From Elmis aenea (lineage: Eukaryota > Arthropoda > Insecta > Coleoptera > Elmidae): 64,000 nt of DNA. Position numbers and translations under genes: made by a program. Of this stretch, positions 11,701 to 24,605 are shown one piece after another. The notes beneath the pieces are model-generated. The model did no database searches. It had not been told where the DNA came from and saw only the letters and a program-made list of their open reading frames with translations. Each line of letters begins with the position of its first letter. Position 1 is the first letter of the stretch. The DNA lies in assembly GCA_947652605.1 (NCBI GenBank), contig OX393578.1:1798001-1862000 (forward strand), read 5' to 3'.

Positions 11701-13940
11701 GTTAAGGCTCTAGAATATAAGTTGCGCCTTTGGCGGTTGAACGTGGTGACTTAATAAATAATAATTTGGACGCGTCACGAATTCTCCTACTCCCTTGATC
11801 AATTATTTATAATGTAACGCGGACAAGCTTACGCTGTTAGTGCTAATAATGGAGTTGTCTCTGAAATTGTGCCGCAGAATTTCATCAGCTTGCATGCACA
11901 CCAAAGCGCGCACGCTTACAAAGTTAATTAAATACTTATTTTCGGTTACTTTTTTAGATTTCCATTGCTATACAGAGAAAACCCCCTAAGACACATTTTT
12001 TTAAAAAAAATATAGGAAAAGTCAAAATCATTACTGAAAACCCGTAATTTAGTAACTCTGTCCATGGGATCGTACGACATAGAATTTTAAATTTCGTCAT
12101 GTCACACTGCCCACTCAACTAAATTAAAACTGGTCACTTTAAAGTCCACGTTACAAAGTCAGAGAATGTTAATATGAATATTAAATTTAACTTGAAAAAG
12201 ACAGGTCGAAAAGGTTACTGGTCGCCACCAAAACACATCATCAAAGACTTTCTAATTATATCAGTCCATATCTCGAGAGAAGATAGAATTATTTTGCATG
12301 CAAATGCGCTGACGTATATGCAAATAATTGTATGAAGAGGCCCCCGTTAACAAAACTGGCCTATGTCAGGGTGAAAATTAATGTATAAAAGCCTGGTAAA
12401 GTCGAGGAAAAGTTTCATCGCTGACCTTCAATGTTGAAATCAACAGATTTGCAAGTTTAATTCAAGATATCATTTTCCAACTGCCAGATTCTTCTATAGT
12501 AATTTTGAATCTTTTTAACAAATCTTTGTATTCGTACTTTTGAAAACAGAAGGAATTGTCAACATTTATAAACATAACGTGCCGTAAACAGATCGATCAA
12601 ACGATATTTTAGTGGGTCCTGTAATTTATTTTAGATCAGCTTTTTTCAAACATTGATACCATCCCCATTCGCTTTGTCATAAATATCGGTGATAAATTAG
12701 TTATCTCTCAGTTTATTTCACTGCTAAACTTCCCCCTGCGATACGAATTTAAGCAACCGCAAAGAATTGTTTAGTATTACGATACATAATGAACAAAGGC
12801 TTTTTTAACGAGCTAGAAATTACGAAAAGGTGAATTCATTAAACGTACTTTATATTAACGAAAGATACGTTAATTAAATGTATTTAGAATTTCCTTACTT
12901 CAGTTACAACTGTGTAACTTCACCAGATGTTTCATTTACTGTAAAAACTTACAGTTAATTGAAAATGTGCCAAACAACAGACTTTTAAGAATTTTTTAAA
13001 TAAATTCATCTTTAATTATGTCCTTAAGGAATATTATATTTTAGGGAAATACAATCTAAACTTAACATTTGATTTATTTATTTTATTGGTACAATTATAT
13101 AAAAAAAAAAATTAGTTTTTTATTAAACATTCTTTTAATCTCCTCGGCCAACTGTTGATCGTTACATGCAATTTTCCCAAGGTATTAAAGTTCAAAAAAA
13201 TGCGCTGAAAATGTTCGAGTTTTCTGTGGAGGTTGCCAAAGGCCATCTCTTGGAGCACCAACTACGTTATTTATTCCAACGGATTAAGATTTGGACGCCC
13301 AGAAGTTTTGTACATTTGTTTGAAGACAGCGTTGAGTTCTCTTGGTATTGTATGAAGACAAGAGCAAAAATAGTGTGCTTAATGGCTTGCTTTGTTTCCT
13401 TTTCAGGCGTGCATGCTGATGGATGTCTTTATCGGTACCAATATTTTAACAGCGTGGGTGGCTGTATACCTGGCTCTCCCAATATTGGCAAGCAGTGCTT
13501 TCAATCCTTGGGTATACGGTTGTCGAAATGCCGAATTACGAGCCGCCGTCCGTAGAGTAATAGATGACCTGTTGAACGCTCTAGGGTTTACATATCGCAG
13601 CCAACACCAAAACTCCGACCCCATAGCACCTAGTGGCGTGGTAACGGCAGGCGATCCAGCTTCGTTCATAAACCATGTCCAGAGAGACTGCTTCACGGCG
13701 AAACCTTGCGGAGACTTCCTTCTGGTGCCAATCGCCAAGCCGGAGAGTTCTGGAGTGTTCTCCGATTCTGATGGACCAAGAGTATTTCGAGATAACCCTA
13801 GGATTGTCATCACAAGCACCGCGCCTAAAATCCGAATTTCGAAAAGTATGGTGGATAGTTTTGCCATAAGCAGAGGCCACGACATAGTTATTATAAAAAG
13901 CGGCGAGTGTGGAATGAGACACGGTGCTAGTGTAGTATGA
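8710..13940 (+). CDS. rhodopsin-family GPCR, adenosine/biogenic-amine-receptor-like (three coding exons)
   Basis: Predicted 458-residue seven-helix receptor. Exons: 8557-9293 (coding from ATG 8710, ends phase 2), 11387-11645 (ends phase 0), 13407-13940. All junctions are GT-AG and the frame stays open. An in-frame TGA at 8569 rules out an earlier start in this exon. Visible hallmarks: N-glycosylation sequons in the N-terminus; GNSLV in helix 1; LATSD (D92) in helix 2; DRF 143-145 replacing DRY after helix 3; PLRYP in loop 2; a Cys in GDCSF (about 199) for the extracellular disulfide; LWVPF in helix 6 in place of CWxP; NPWVY 314-318 in helix 7. Loop 3 is short and the C-tail about 140 residues. 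AVDRF...PLRY and the FTPLG of helix 4 recall adenosine receptors, but key residues differ. It may be an orphan of the insect CG13579 kind (recollection only). Ligand unknown. Confidence 0.85.
9294..11386 (+). other. GPCR intron 1; no coding exon seen
   Basis: Bounded by GTAAGT at 9294 and TTCCAG at 11386. Contains a MITE-like palindrome (11161-11277) and CAGGGTG / CACCCTGTAT motifs at about 10035 and 10858 facing each other, which may be ends of a decayed element. No exon was recognised. Confidence 0.5.
11161..11277. repeat. palindromic MITE-like repeat with hammerhead-like terminal motif
   Basis: Two outward-facing copies of one motif flank an AT-rich centre. On minus, TCTTAGAAACTGCTCTAG reads leftward from about 11197; on plus, TTGATGA (11243-11249) is followed by GAGTCTTGAAACTGG (11257-11271). 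The centre (TAATAAATAATATAGCT) matches the centre of the copy at 24.5 kb, so the two belong to one family. Confidence 0.45.
11646..13406 (+). other. GPCR intron 2; no coding exon seen
   Basis: Bounded by GTCAGT at 11646 and TTTCAG at 13406. A frame that stays open from 13166 into exon 3 is in a different phase from the receptor and shows no receptor features, so it is not annotated. A TATA/octamer cluster lies at 12298-12391. Confidence 0.5.
12298..12391 (+). promoter_or_regulatory. candidate intronic promoter: two ATGCAAAT octamers and a TATAAAAG box
   Basis: ATGCAAAT occurs at 12298-12305 and 12318-12325, followed by GTATAAAAGCC with TATAAAAG at 12384-12391. A canonical TATA preceded by two perfect POU-type octamers within 100 bases is unlikely in random AT-rich DNA, but no downstream first exon was recognised. 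It could drive a short receptor isoform containing helix 7 only or a non-coding RNA, or be an enhancer. Confidence 0.3.
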
Positions 13941-16900
13941 GATATTATTTTTATAAACAAAGGGTATTTTTCGAATCAATTTGTCAAATTAACTTGGGTG
14001 TGTTTAAATTATTGCTGTTATTTTCATGGTCAATTGCAAGAAGGATGACTCGGTTTAAACGACTCGCAATTCTGATTTACCAAACTGATTTTATCATTTA
14101 CTTTTCCAAGCCACCAAATGATTTTTTTTTGCATATTCTTGGATGAAAATTGCATCTAATTTATTTGAAATTCAAGCCAAATTAACATAAAATCTCTTAC
14201 CAGTTTGTTACAATCTTGCACAGAATATACAACTGAATATCAGTCGTATGGATCTGATAATGCTTTAGATACTATAAAAGATGTTTCAGACCTTCCAGAA
14301 ATAGAGCCTATTTTCCCCCCTTAGAAAAATACGTATAAACCCCGAAATTTTCTCATTAAATCGAGTTCTACACCTCCTGTTTGACTATGCAAAATATATA
14401 AAAATTTCTATATACTTAGTTATTTAAATAGATAATTGTTTAAAGAAAATACTTTCATATAAAAAAATTCCAAAAACTTTTAAATCAATTTTGGGGCTAC
14501 TAAGTAAGTCTCAATACGTGATGTGTTCATTGAAAGAGTTTAGTTTTTCCACCGTTTTACTGTTGGACCTAAAAAAAAAATGCAAGGGAAAACATTTCTC
14601 AAGTGATATTACGTTGTCCAATTAAACCCAATTAAAGTTTCAAAAACGAATTGTTTGCCCCGTTTCCTGAAGTATTTTTTTATCTCTAACAATAAAACAG
14701 ATGGCACAAAGCTGAAAGTGTAACATAAATGGACAAACGAATTATATTTACAATTCAAAACACCTGTATAATAGTCAAATGTGAAAATTTATGTTGTGCA
14801 GGCGCAGTCTTTCTTTAAAAGAGCACCAATTTTCATTTCGTACTAAATGTATTTGTGTGATTTTCATTGTCAAACAAAATGTTTGTTGTTATACATAATT
14901 GTGCCAATTTTAAATGTTGTTCATTATAATATAGTAATTCCTCACCTTGCGCGAATAATTATAGCAAAAAAAAGGTCGTGATAATTGAGTGGTTCGTCCA
15001 AAACTTGCAAAATTTAATCAATTTTTAATATGTCGTTACCAAGTAAAATTCTTTCTTTTCGTCTCTATAAAATCGCACGTACTTATTATCAGAAATGTCG
15101 TTTTTAAATTTGGATGTCAAGTGATTAACACGAAAATGGCGTTAATTGAAATCGCGTTAAGTAAGGCATTACTATATTCTTTTATTTACTATCACTTTAC
15201 ATACTAAAACATATTCTATGTACTTAAAAAAGTTTCTATTTATACTACAGTTCAAGAATTTCGCTAGTTGGCTGTGAAAGATGAAAAAATAAACTTAGAT
15301 TTTATATGGTTTTATAAATTTATTCCCACAACCACAAATTCCATCTTTACTCTAATATACTTAAGTAATTTGCAATGTGCATAATGGGTTTTGCTTAAAT
15401 TGCAGTAGAATTTGGTTAATATCATTGTTTTTGAGTTATGTGTGCATCACATAACATTTTTTTAATCTGGAAGGAAGTAAATTCCTTAATATGGCCAAAA
15501 AGTTGTTTGATTAATTTAATTTTCTTTAAGCAATGAAAGTTTAACAACGTCATTTATGTTCTGCTTAGAAGTTTATAAAGTTTTGTTACTAATGATCATG
15601 AAACCCAATAAATAAACTTTAATTGTGCTGTGAAATTGTTTTAACATAGAGCCACTAGAATCCACCAGATATCTGAAAAGGACACCCAGAAAATCGAGGT
15701 AAGGCTTCTTTATGATGTTTTAAACGTTTTGGGCCTAACGCAATATTCCGTTAAGGTGTAAGCGATATTTTAGCTTGTAATTTTAAAACAAACAAACCAC
15801 TTTCAAAATTATTGCTGTACAAACATTTACACACCTTCAAAAAGATTTAATTCATGCTTTGTTCATTGGAGTACGTTAAATAAAATACTTAAACCTTTAA
15901 TATACCACCAATTGTTGATTCAGAACGCTACTGAATTATGGAGCGGTTATTTAGGTTTTTAGGGTTAAATAATACTCCTATAAAACATTCGTACATAAAA
16001 ATACATTTATTAACATAACGCTATAAAAAAAAGGTCAATCGATCGACTACGTGTACAAATCAGTCAATATTTATATTTAGATTTACAGGTAGCATTATAT
16101 TTCTATTAAAAGCAGTCTTTGGTAATGCTACTAAGCATTTTTACGCTTCTAGTTTTAACATTTGCATTTGTGCACTAAATGGACATCGTTCTTTGGATGA
16201 TAAATTGCAGAATTTACAGTTTTCACAAGCATTATTACTTATTAATGAACATAAAAACTTTTTGAGACATAAAGTACAGTTGATGAATTAGTTGGTGTTT
16301 AAATTGAGATTTTTTTGCAACACTTGTTGCAATTTTTGCGTGTTAAATCATTAAATTCTAATAATGACAGGAAATGAAATTTTTATGAACAAAATTAAGC
16401 AAAGTTCAGAGGAACTAGCGACCAATCATAGTACATTTTTCATAATAATCAAGAGTTCACTTAAACTTCATTTACATTGAACACAAATTAGAGTTAATAC
16501 CAATAAATACAAATTAAACATCTATCAAACTCTAAACTCATAATCGCCACACTATCACTTCCAAAAAAGTTATCGTCTAATACAGTCTAATGGAATATTT
16601 CGGTTGTTGAGCGACAATAAGAAATTGTTTTGCTGTAGGAGCCAACGATATTATAATCAATTTTATTTGGCTGTTGAATTTTCTGAAATAAGAAACTTTT
16701 GAGCTTCTGTTTTATGACTTTGATCGATAAGTTAATGAGCAAAGTTTCTTGACTGATTTTCTTTGCAGCTCTGCTGAAATATTTCGTTTTGAAGATATTT
16801 CATCAACACAAAACGATTTTGCACTTATTTAGGAACCTTGAATTACATACATCCACATACGTGCATAATATCGTTAAATGCACCGCTAAATATATTAAAT

Positions 16901-17102
16901 TTTGCAGAGAAAACATCCAGGATTAATAAAGACTTGGTTGAAAATTTATGTTCCATCAAATTTCAATAATCGTTAAGCTCCAACGTTTAAACAAACCATT
17001 ATTGGCGCCTCATTTCCACTTTACCACTTTAATAACGTGTTCGGTACGCTTCTAATGAAAACGATTTAGGATAATAATCCTAACGTACCTTAAAAAATTG
17101 AG
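13941..17102. other. 3' flank of the GPCR; no gene seen
   Basis: AT-rich, with short frames only. No convincing exon, tRNA or transposase fragment was found. It separates the end of the + strand receptor from the stop of the minus-strand exons at 17103, so two transcription units converge here. Confidence 0.45.
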
Positions 17103-17859
17103 CTAAGTATTAACAACAGATGGTAGCGTGCTCTTGCATGTTACTGCACCGGTTTCAAGCTGTTCTATCTTCTTCAGGTTTTCAATAACCGCATTATGTT
17201 CGTCTATTAGCTTCCAGAATTCGTGCTTTCGAACTTCGGCCTCCTCCTGAAAACAGAACTCTTTATTAATATTTGAGGGTAACCACGAAAGTAATTTTTT
17301 GTATTATAGTAAACGTGTTCATGGCCAGGAAAATCCGCCAAAGTTAATAATCCGGAGATAACAAAAGTTAATACTTCCAGGGGCGAAATTTATATTCGTG
17401 ATAAAATTCTTATTAACTTTACATGCTCAGTTTATTTTGCAAAGTAATCAAAGTTGGTGAATTTGTATGGGCAGCACGAGTATAGGGTGTTTAAAATATC
17501 ATTACCACCCCTAACATCTTGTTAGTTTTAACAAATAAAGCAAAAAAACCCTACACATCAATAAATGTGGAAGAAAATGGCATACAATGACATAATAACA
17601 CGTATTTAAAACTTTTGGGGTTCTTAAAAAGCTGGTATTGCAGTTGTAAGAGTAGAATTAATGTTTAATTCTTCTCTTCGAAGAAATTCAATCTTTTCCT
17701 TAATTTTTTTCACTTACCAAAATTTTCCTTATTGATGCGTCTGAAGATTGTCTTGTATATGGTCTTGGTGGTAGATGGTGAAGGGAAATATCCTTTACTG
17801 GCGTCTCAACCGATTTGGAATTACAATTTTTGACTGAATCGAAATCATCGATGACAATA
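17103..17859 (-). CDS. last two exons of an unidentified minus-strand gene
   Basis: Two exons joined by an intron with GTAAGT and a TTTTCAG acceptor. Exon 17859-17718 enters with one base completing a codon (needs an upstream phase-2 exon) and leaves in phase 0; exon 17246-17103 ends with TAG. Together they encode about 94 residues: IDDFDSVKNCNS, PPRPYTRQSSDASIRKIL, then a helical EEAEVRKHEFWKLIDEHN, ENLKKIEQLE, and a short polar tail. No domain was recognised. The phase-2 entry would fit after the exon ending at 38081, so these could be a far 3' terminus of the large minus-strand gene, or a separate gene whose other exons I could not find. Existence of the exons is well supported, identity is not. 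Confidence 0.6.
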
Positions 17860-18350
17860 CTGCAACCAAATTATAAAAATTAATACCTTTACGAAAAATC
17901 GACAATAAAAAAAGTTTTGCGAGAAACCCATCGGCTCATCAAATTAAAACACTAAAAGTTACGTTATTTACACTCATAACAATGAAACACCTAAGATGCG
18001 TTCAAAAATCTACTTTAAGTATTTTATTTTATTATACGTTTTCCAAAAACCCATATTTTTCGTAACCATACAAGAGATATTCAGGCGAAATTGTCTGTTA
18101 CTATTTATCAATATTTTGCCATCGTGAAATAAGTATTAACCTATTTCTACCTCCTACGGAACTGACTGAATTTCCACCAATATTACACACACAATCTTTT
18201 TTCTTATTATTGTGTTGAAATTATTCGACCTACGCTTAACATTGCAAGAAACAACGGTAAAATGTTTCATAAAAAAAACGTGTTGTTCACCTTACGCTTT
18301 ATAGACGATAACTTTTTCTCTGATATTACCGTATATTTGCTGGTTGTACG

Positions 18351-18461
18351 TTATACAAATGGATTTTTTATTACATCACCCACTTCTTTGAGGGTGCCAT
18401 CAGAAACGAATTGTTTCTGTGCCTCGACGTAGCCAACATCAACTGTACATTCGCGTTTTTG
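18351..18461 (-). other. GC-richer 36-codon open frame, possible exon or gene relic
   Basis: Bounded upstream by TGA (18462-18464) and ending with TAA at 18351. The frame contains VDVGYVEAQKQF and SDGTLKEVGDVIKN, which look protein-like and stand out from the AT-rich surroundings. There is no ATG and no clear splice acceptor. It could be a decayed pseudogene or transposon fragment. Confidence 0.25.
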
Positions 18462-21400
18462 TCATGTAGAGTAGCTTCGAGGCTCTAATCTTTTATGGTA
18501 CAAACAAATTTATTTTCGACTGAAAAATGCTTGCTACTTTATAATTTTATGTTAATTATTGTGAACGCAATAAGCTATTTAATTTAAGAATACAGGGTGT
18601 TTTAAATTTGCCTTCCAACATTGGGATATCGCTCAATACAAGAGCTAGATAAGTTTTCATGAATTTTTTGAGATTGAAAATGATTTTTTAACAGTTACAA
18701 CTCTAGCAAATACTTCCGACCAAAGTGCTGTTCAGGAAAAGCACAAAGCCTTACGGTCGACTTATTTAGTGTAACTCTATTTCATCTGATGTTACTTTAA
18801 GAAAATCGATGTGTCATTGCAAAGGGACTTGACAAGGGTAGAACATTGACCTTGTAATTTATAGCCCGAATAAAGAAGATAAAAACGCAATGAAATGAAA
18901 CACTTTTACGATTATGTTAAAATATCTGTTGTACTCAATTACTAACGCTCTCTGTATGCAAATTTGTGTTCGTGAATTATGTTACACGTTACATGTCAGT
19001 GACTCTTGGAAATTTTCCGTGATACGTTAAGGGCAAGGGAAAAACATCTTGTGGTTCGTGAAATAAGGGTGTGTACTTTAGGGAAAGTAGACTGTTTTTG
19101 ATTATTAGCTTTAGCTATGACTGAACTATATTTTATGCAGAAGTTTGTGGACAGGGATCGTGTTTTCCACAAAGTGTTGATGCAATTTAAACTAAAATTT
19201 ACTGTTTAACTTTTAAAAACACTAGCACGTTTCATTTACAATCCAATTGTGAAACTCAAGGCGACAATTTACTTTTCAGAGTGAATTTATTGGTTTTACA
19301 AAATATCTTTGCACTTATTCTATTTTTGATCAAATATTCTGAATCGTATTTTAATGAATTTTGGATAAATAATTCTAAATTGCTAGCGTATAAAGTTTTA
19401 AGTTGCTTTAGTTCAAAATTTTGCCTTAAAATTTTTAAACAAGGCTTTTGTTTGAAAATTTTGCCAAACGTCTTGTAATTTTGGCAAGGTTTTTTACCTC
19501 TCTGTAATCATCGCGAAATTTAGTTTATTTTTGTTCATTTATGCCGCCAATAAGTCTTTTTTAACACTCACTTAAAAATATAAGCTTAAATATATTTACC
19601 CAAACGGTAACGTTATTTTCGCAGCTAAATATTGTTTCTTAGTAACAGTTATATGACCCTCACGCAAAAACAAATAAACAAAAATATTTGTGCATGTTTC
19701 GTCATTAACCTCGCCTTGCTGATGCCACTTTTACGATGTTTATAAGAATCTGAACTGATATTCTACAAATGCAAACGAAACATTCATTAATTGGGAGTTT
19801 GATTTCATTTCTCGAATTCCTACGCACAGATTTTAAAAATAGTTAAAGTTTATTTCATGCGTCTGATACCTAAAATAATCTCATAATACTTGCTACGTTT
19901 TGTTTGTTGTTTACTTCCAATATCTTCGATCCAAAAAGTCTGCTTTTGAATACAAATAAACGAAGAAAATACAGTAAGTAAGATAAATACAACAAAATAT
20001 CTGTAAACAGTTTATTTTTGTAGCTACGAGAAAGAAAATTAAAGAACGCCCTTGAATGAGTTCAGCTTTTTGTTTAATCCTTTAAAAAAAGGACTTTGTT
20101 AACACGCCAACTTTAATAATGTTATGACTGCGAACATCCACAGAACAATTATATGAATCCCTAAATAAACCTTCGAACCTACTTAAGCGAAAACTTTGGT
20201 CCAGGTTTTTGAACCGGTTCGAATCATGTATCGGAAAACGATTTTTCGGTCGATGCCCGGAGTCTGATCCTCAACGAAAACATTTAAATGTAGGTACTAA
20301 AATCTTAAACAGTGATTAAATTGGTAAACAAATCAACAAGCGACTAATTAAACTTTGATTGAACTAGAGTTTCAAACTTAAAAATATATGTTTAATAAAA
20401 AAAAAGCTGTTTATGTATTCGTGAAAAGTTTCTATGAAAAGGATTTTGAATAAATAATTATGTTAACAATAATCACTCAAATAATTGAAGCACTTACATT
20501 CATTCATACGTATAGATTTAGAGTTAATATTTACGTGCAAACATTCTTAGAACCAAAACATTTTGTTAGAACTTTAAATTAAAAGACAATTCGGAAAAGG
20601 TTTTGTTTTGACGTTCTTTTAAAAGCACTCTCTCAGAGCAAACTAGAAACTTTAAAAATCTATCGCTGTTAATTACTGAAGTTAAAAGGTTTGTCGTTTA
20701 CTTCCAGTGCAAGTGTTGCTTCATCATTGATTTTACTTGAGCACTTTTGTGTATCTTGTCTTTTGAGGATGAGTTAAGTTTGCTCCAAATCTAACGTGCT
20801 GTTGGCTGCAACGTGCATTTTTAACATCTTTTAATTCACTTAGTCATCGCACTGTCGGTTACCCCCATAAAATTTCTATTTTTACAGCAAGTTCACCGCA
20901 TGCTGTGTAAAAACATCAATAACAGAGAACATAATCTCTATCAATTTAACATCGTATACACGTGTTAAGGCAAACAAATTTTATGAACATTACTTTTCTA
21001 TATTTAGCCATCGTAAACATGTATGTATTTTTTTATAAACACATTTAAAACTGCCTGGCTTTAATAAAAATTGCTGTGTCAACGGCACGCAAAAGAATAT
21101 AAAACAAATAGTCGTCGAGTAGCTCTGAAAATGGTGTCGTTATTCAAACGCACACCTTCAGTAACAGTTATTTATATTTGTGTTCGACTACTGATGTTGA
21201 AACTAAACCATTCCTTTGCACAATTACTACAAGTTTTATTTCTAGCAAATAAACAAGCGTTGAAAACTATAGCTTGTTACATTTATTTACAAAAGCAGGT
21301 GAGTTCCAGAAGGTTAGTAGTAGGATATTAAGGAGATACCACTTGTGAACTTCAGTGGATTCCAATCAAAAATGGAACACTCTGTGCAGTACACTTGGAT

Positions 21401-24400
21401 AAATATACCAAAGAATGCCGGAATGTGCGTTATTCCATAACTCGCACATACTAAAGAATCCGAATTAACGCCTAGAAACCATTTTAGTCCAGTAGCTAAA
21501 AACCTTGAAAGCATTTTCAGTGCTTGTTAAATAAAACATACATCCGGAACCACGAAGTATTTCAAACATTCCTGCATCAACGCACTTAACAACCACTCAA
21601 CACTGGCGGGTTACTCTTTAACATTATTTATAAGAAGTTATTAATAAATACGAATTCGCTGTAAAATTATGAGGTCCATTTGGTGGAGTGCGTTAAGGAA
21701 ATTAGTGACAAATTTTAATTGAAAATGATGGGTACATTGTCATCCCTTGCGACCCAAAAGTATCCCACTCGTCCATATATTGCTTTATCCACATTTTACA
21801 TTTAATGAAAGCAAAATTACGAGAAAAAACGTTGGCAGTATACTGTAATATTCAACTTCCATTTGGTTTAAGAGACAAAATTATATAGTTTTTTCAATAA
21901 ATGTTTACTGAACAATTCCGTTTCTGACCAGTACATTTTTGAATTAACAGTCTGGTTTGATTTCAAGAGCTTCCAGTGTATAGAGCCATTCGTTTGCCAA
22001 CAAACAAAAATCTTCGAGCAATTGTGTTTTGGGAAACCTCCCTAATGTCTGAGCAGAATATTGAATATTTATAAACAATCCATATCTTATCACAAGTTAG
22101 TAGGCTATCCAAAAATTCATAGTTGTTGAACCCACACCTTATAGATTATTTAAACAATACAAACCAGAATATTCTGGTGAAGACTGAATGGCTTCATATC
22201 ATTTTTGAAACTTCCTATTTCGACTAGAATATATCAATTTTCCTTGCAAATGTAACGACCCAAAACTCTTGTTGAACCAGATTTACGTTCTACTAAATAC
22301 AGTACTAAATATAGTAATAAAAGTAGTCCCAATTCGGTTTCTGCTTTCTTTCATTTACTTTGTGTATTGGTGATCATTTTGTAGCTCGTTAAAAACTGCA
22401 GTTTTCCGAACATAGAACCACAGTTATGAACACCAAAATGGGAACGACATAATAAAAACTTTTATTAGCCCAACATAAACCTTTCCCAATCTTAACCTTC
22501 ATACGATTATTAAAATAGATGGTATGAGTGAGGGTGTTAAAAGTACACCACTGTAATGTATTCGGCCTGTTATTTCAAAAATAGAATTGTATATTTTAGA
22601 TTTCGCTCATGGATTTTCTGGGTCATCTGCACTGCCTCAAACGAGTATTTAACAACAACTTTATAAATGGTTTAGTCATTTAAGCGATGAATTTTGCATG
22701 TAAATATGTATAAGTTTAAATAAAAACTAGTATAGATTTTCCTAACTATCCTTTGACTAACATTTTTTAAAAAAAATGGCTTGGAATTATACAAACAAAA
22801 ACAAGTTGCGATAAGATTATCCACCCTATGTCTTTCAAAATATCTTTTTTGAATGAAGTTGCGTTGCCGTACAGTATGCCTTAGAAACCGTTTCTTTATA
22901 TCGATATGTAGTACAATGAGAATCATTTCATAACAACGCCAGCCAATTTATTTATTTAGTGTTATTTCGTAACTGATTTAGTTTTTTACGTCTATATACC
23001 TAGCTTTGTTTTAGTTTTGAATCTCTTATTACAAATAAGCAAACAAATCTAAATATAATTCGTTTCGAAAGCTTATTCTGTTCTCTCTGGTAAAACGACA
23101 GTAATTTTTAAATCCAGTATATTATTACGCACAGAATAATCGATAATGAATTATTTCTACATGCAGTAATCGAAATCTAAATATAAAGTTCTAAATATAG
23201 AAGAACCAACAAATTATACAATCCTATTTTAACGTTCAATGACGCACTCCAAGGAATAATTATATTGAACATTAATTTTCCAGGCTAATATGTGTGAAAT
23301 TGTCATTCCGGGCATAAATGTGTCTATTTGTTGCATTGTACATTTGTTAATAATATAATAACCAGATCCAAACTAGCAAATTTTCATTTTGAAATATAAC
23401 AACTAAAATTAAGGACCTATCAACTTGGTGGAGTGGTATTTTTAAAACCTGTGTTGTATTTGGATAGTCTTAATGATGAGCACCGAACAATGTTCTTTGT
23501 AGCTTGAAACTTATTACAGAAAGCTTGAAGATAGTAAGCGAGTGTATGCAGAAACTTGCTTATAATAGCACTAATTTCGAGGTCTGAAAATACATGAAGC
23601 ATGCTCAAAATCCTTGTTTTGTGAGTTATAACTTATAAATTTCGAAACAACAAATATAAGTTTACTGTAAATGTTAAGCTCTGATTATACGTAAGCAAAG
23701 CTTGTTAACATAAATTACGATCAATTATACATGTCGCATTAGTTATTAATACTAAAACCAATCTAATCATTGTACTACTGTAATAAATTACATAAATGGA
23801 GCAGACAATAAGACTTGTTAATTTGTTTACTGGTACAGATTTACTGAAAAACATAACATTACGTGATGGTGTTCAATTGATCACGACATTTCATTTCAAG
23901 TGGTATTTCCAATCATACCTGAAATTACCGAACGAAATGGGAAAATATAACAAGATGAAGTTTAACGAGAGTTGTGCAATATAATACGATGAAATATGCA
24001 TGTGTCACCAAGCGAAAATCAATAACCTTTAAATATAAAATTTATTGGTGCATATACGTGCAAGCTTCACCCGAAACTGCACGAATCACTTTGGCGTTTA
24101 ATTACTTCTGTAGAAGGAACGTTACATTGTTTAAAGTCACTGAGGAAGAGGCAACATCTTAAAACTTGTAAACATTTTCTAAAATCAGCAATCTTTAGTA
24201 GATTTAAGTAGTTTTTATTCAAACTTTCATATATTTCTGTAGAGGAATTACCTTTAAATAATTTAAAAAGACATGCAAATTTTGAGACTCGTCTACTCCA
24301 GATGAAACGGCGAAAGTCAACACTAGCAAAGATTTTTGTAGCAGATATTCCTTCTAGAGCTATAAGGTAAGTGCATTTCAAATAAACTTGTAGCGAAGAA

Positions 24401-24476
24401 TTATATACAGATAAATAAAAAACATAAAAAAGTTAAATTAAAAATCCCTTATCATCTCTTTCATGAAGATTATCTT

Positions 24477-24605
24477 GTAAAAATACTAGAGCAGTTTCAA
24501 AACTATATTCTCTTCATCAGTTGGAATCCTATTTATAAATTATTTATTGTTAATAAATAAGATAGCTACTCACACAGAGAGGATAGTCTTAAAGCTTTCT
24601 ACAAT
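24477..24605. repeat. palindromic MITE-like repeat with hammerhead-like terminal motif
   Basis: On minus, CTGATGA (24514-24520) is followed by GAAAC (24494-24498) and then TGCTCTAG, reading outward left. On plus, a degenerate partner (GAGAGGATAGTCTTAAAGC, about 24575-24594) reads outward right. The centre TTGTTAATAAATAAGATAGCT resembles that of the 11.2 kb copy. A related single end is at about 24139-24180. Confidence 0.45.

Noticed and set aside
13166..13555. 129-codon frame overlapping the last GPCR exon
   Set aside because: It is in another phase than the receptor, starts in the intron, and its overlap with the exon is explained by the exon's base composition.
13403..13979. Minus-strand frames of 185 and 132 codons
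   Set aside because: Opposite the GPCR last exon, whose GC-rich codons keep the reverse frames open.
20205..20230. tRNA B box GGTTCGAATC
   Set aside because: No A box or acceptor stem at the right distance; one 10-mer alone is weak.
21314..21514. Minus-strand 66-codon frame with hydrophobic stretches (ATG about 21514)
   Set aside because: Looks slightly protein-like, but there are no splice sites, no family resemblance and no neighbours; length is expected by chance.
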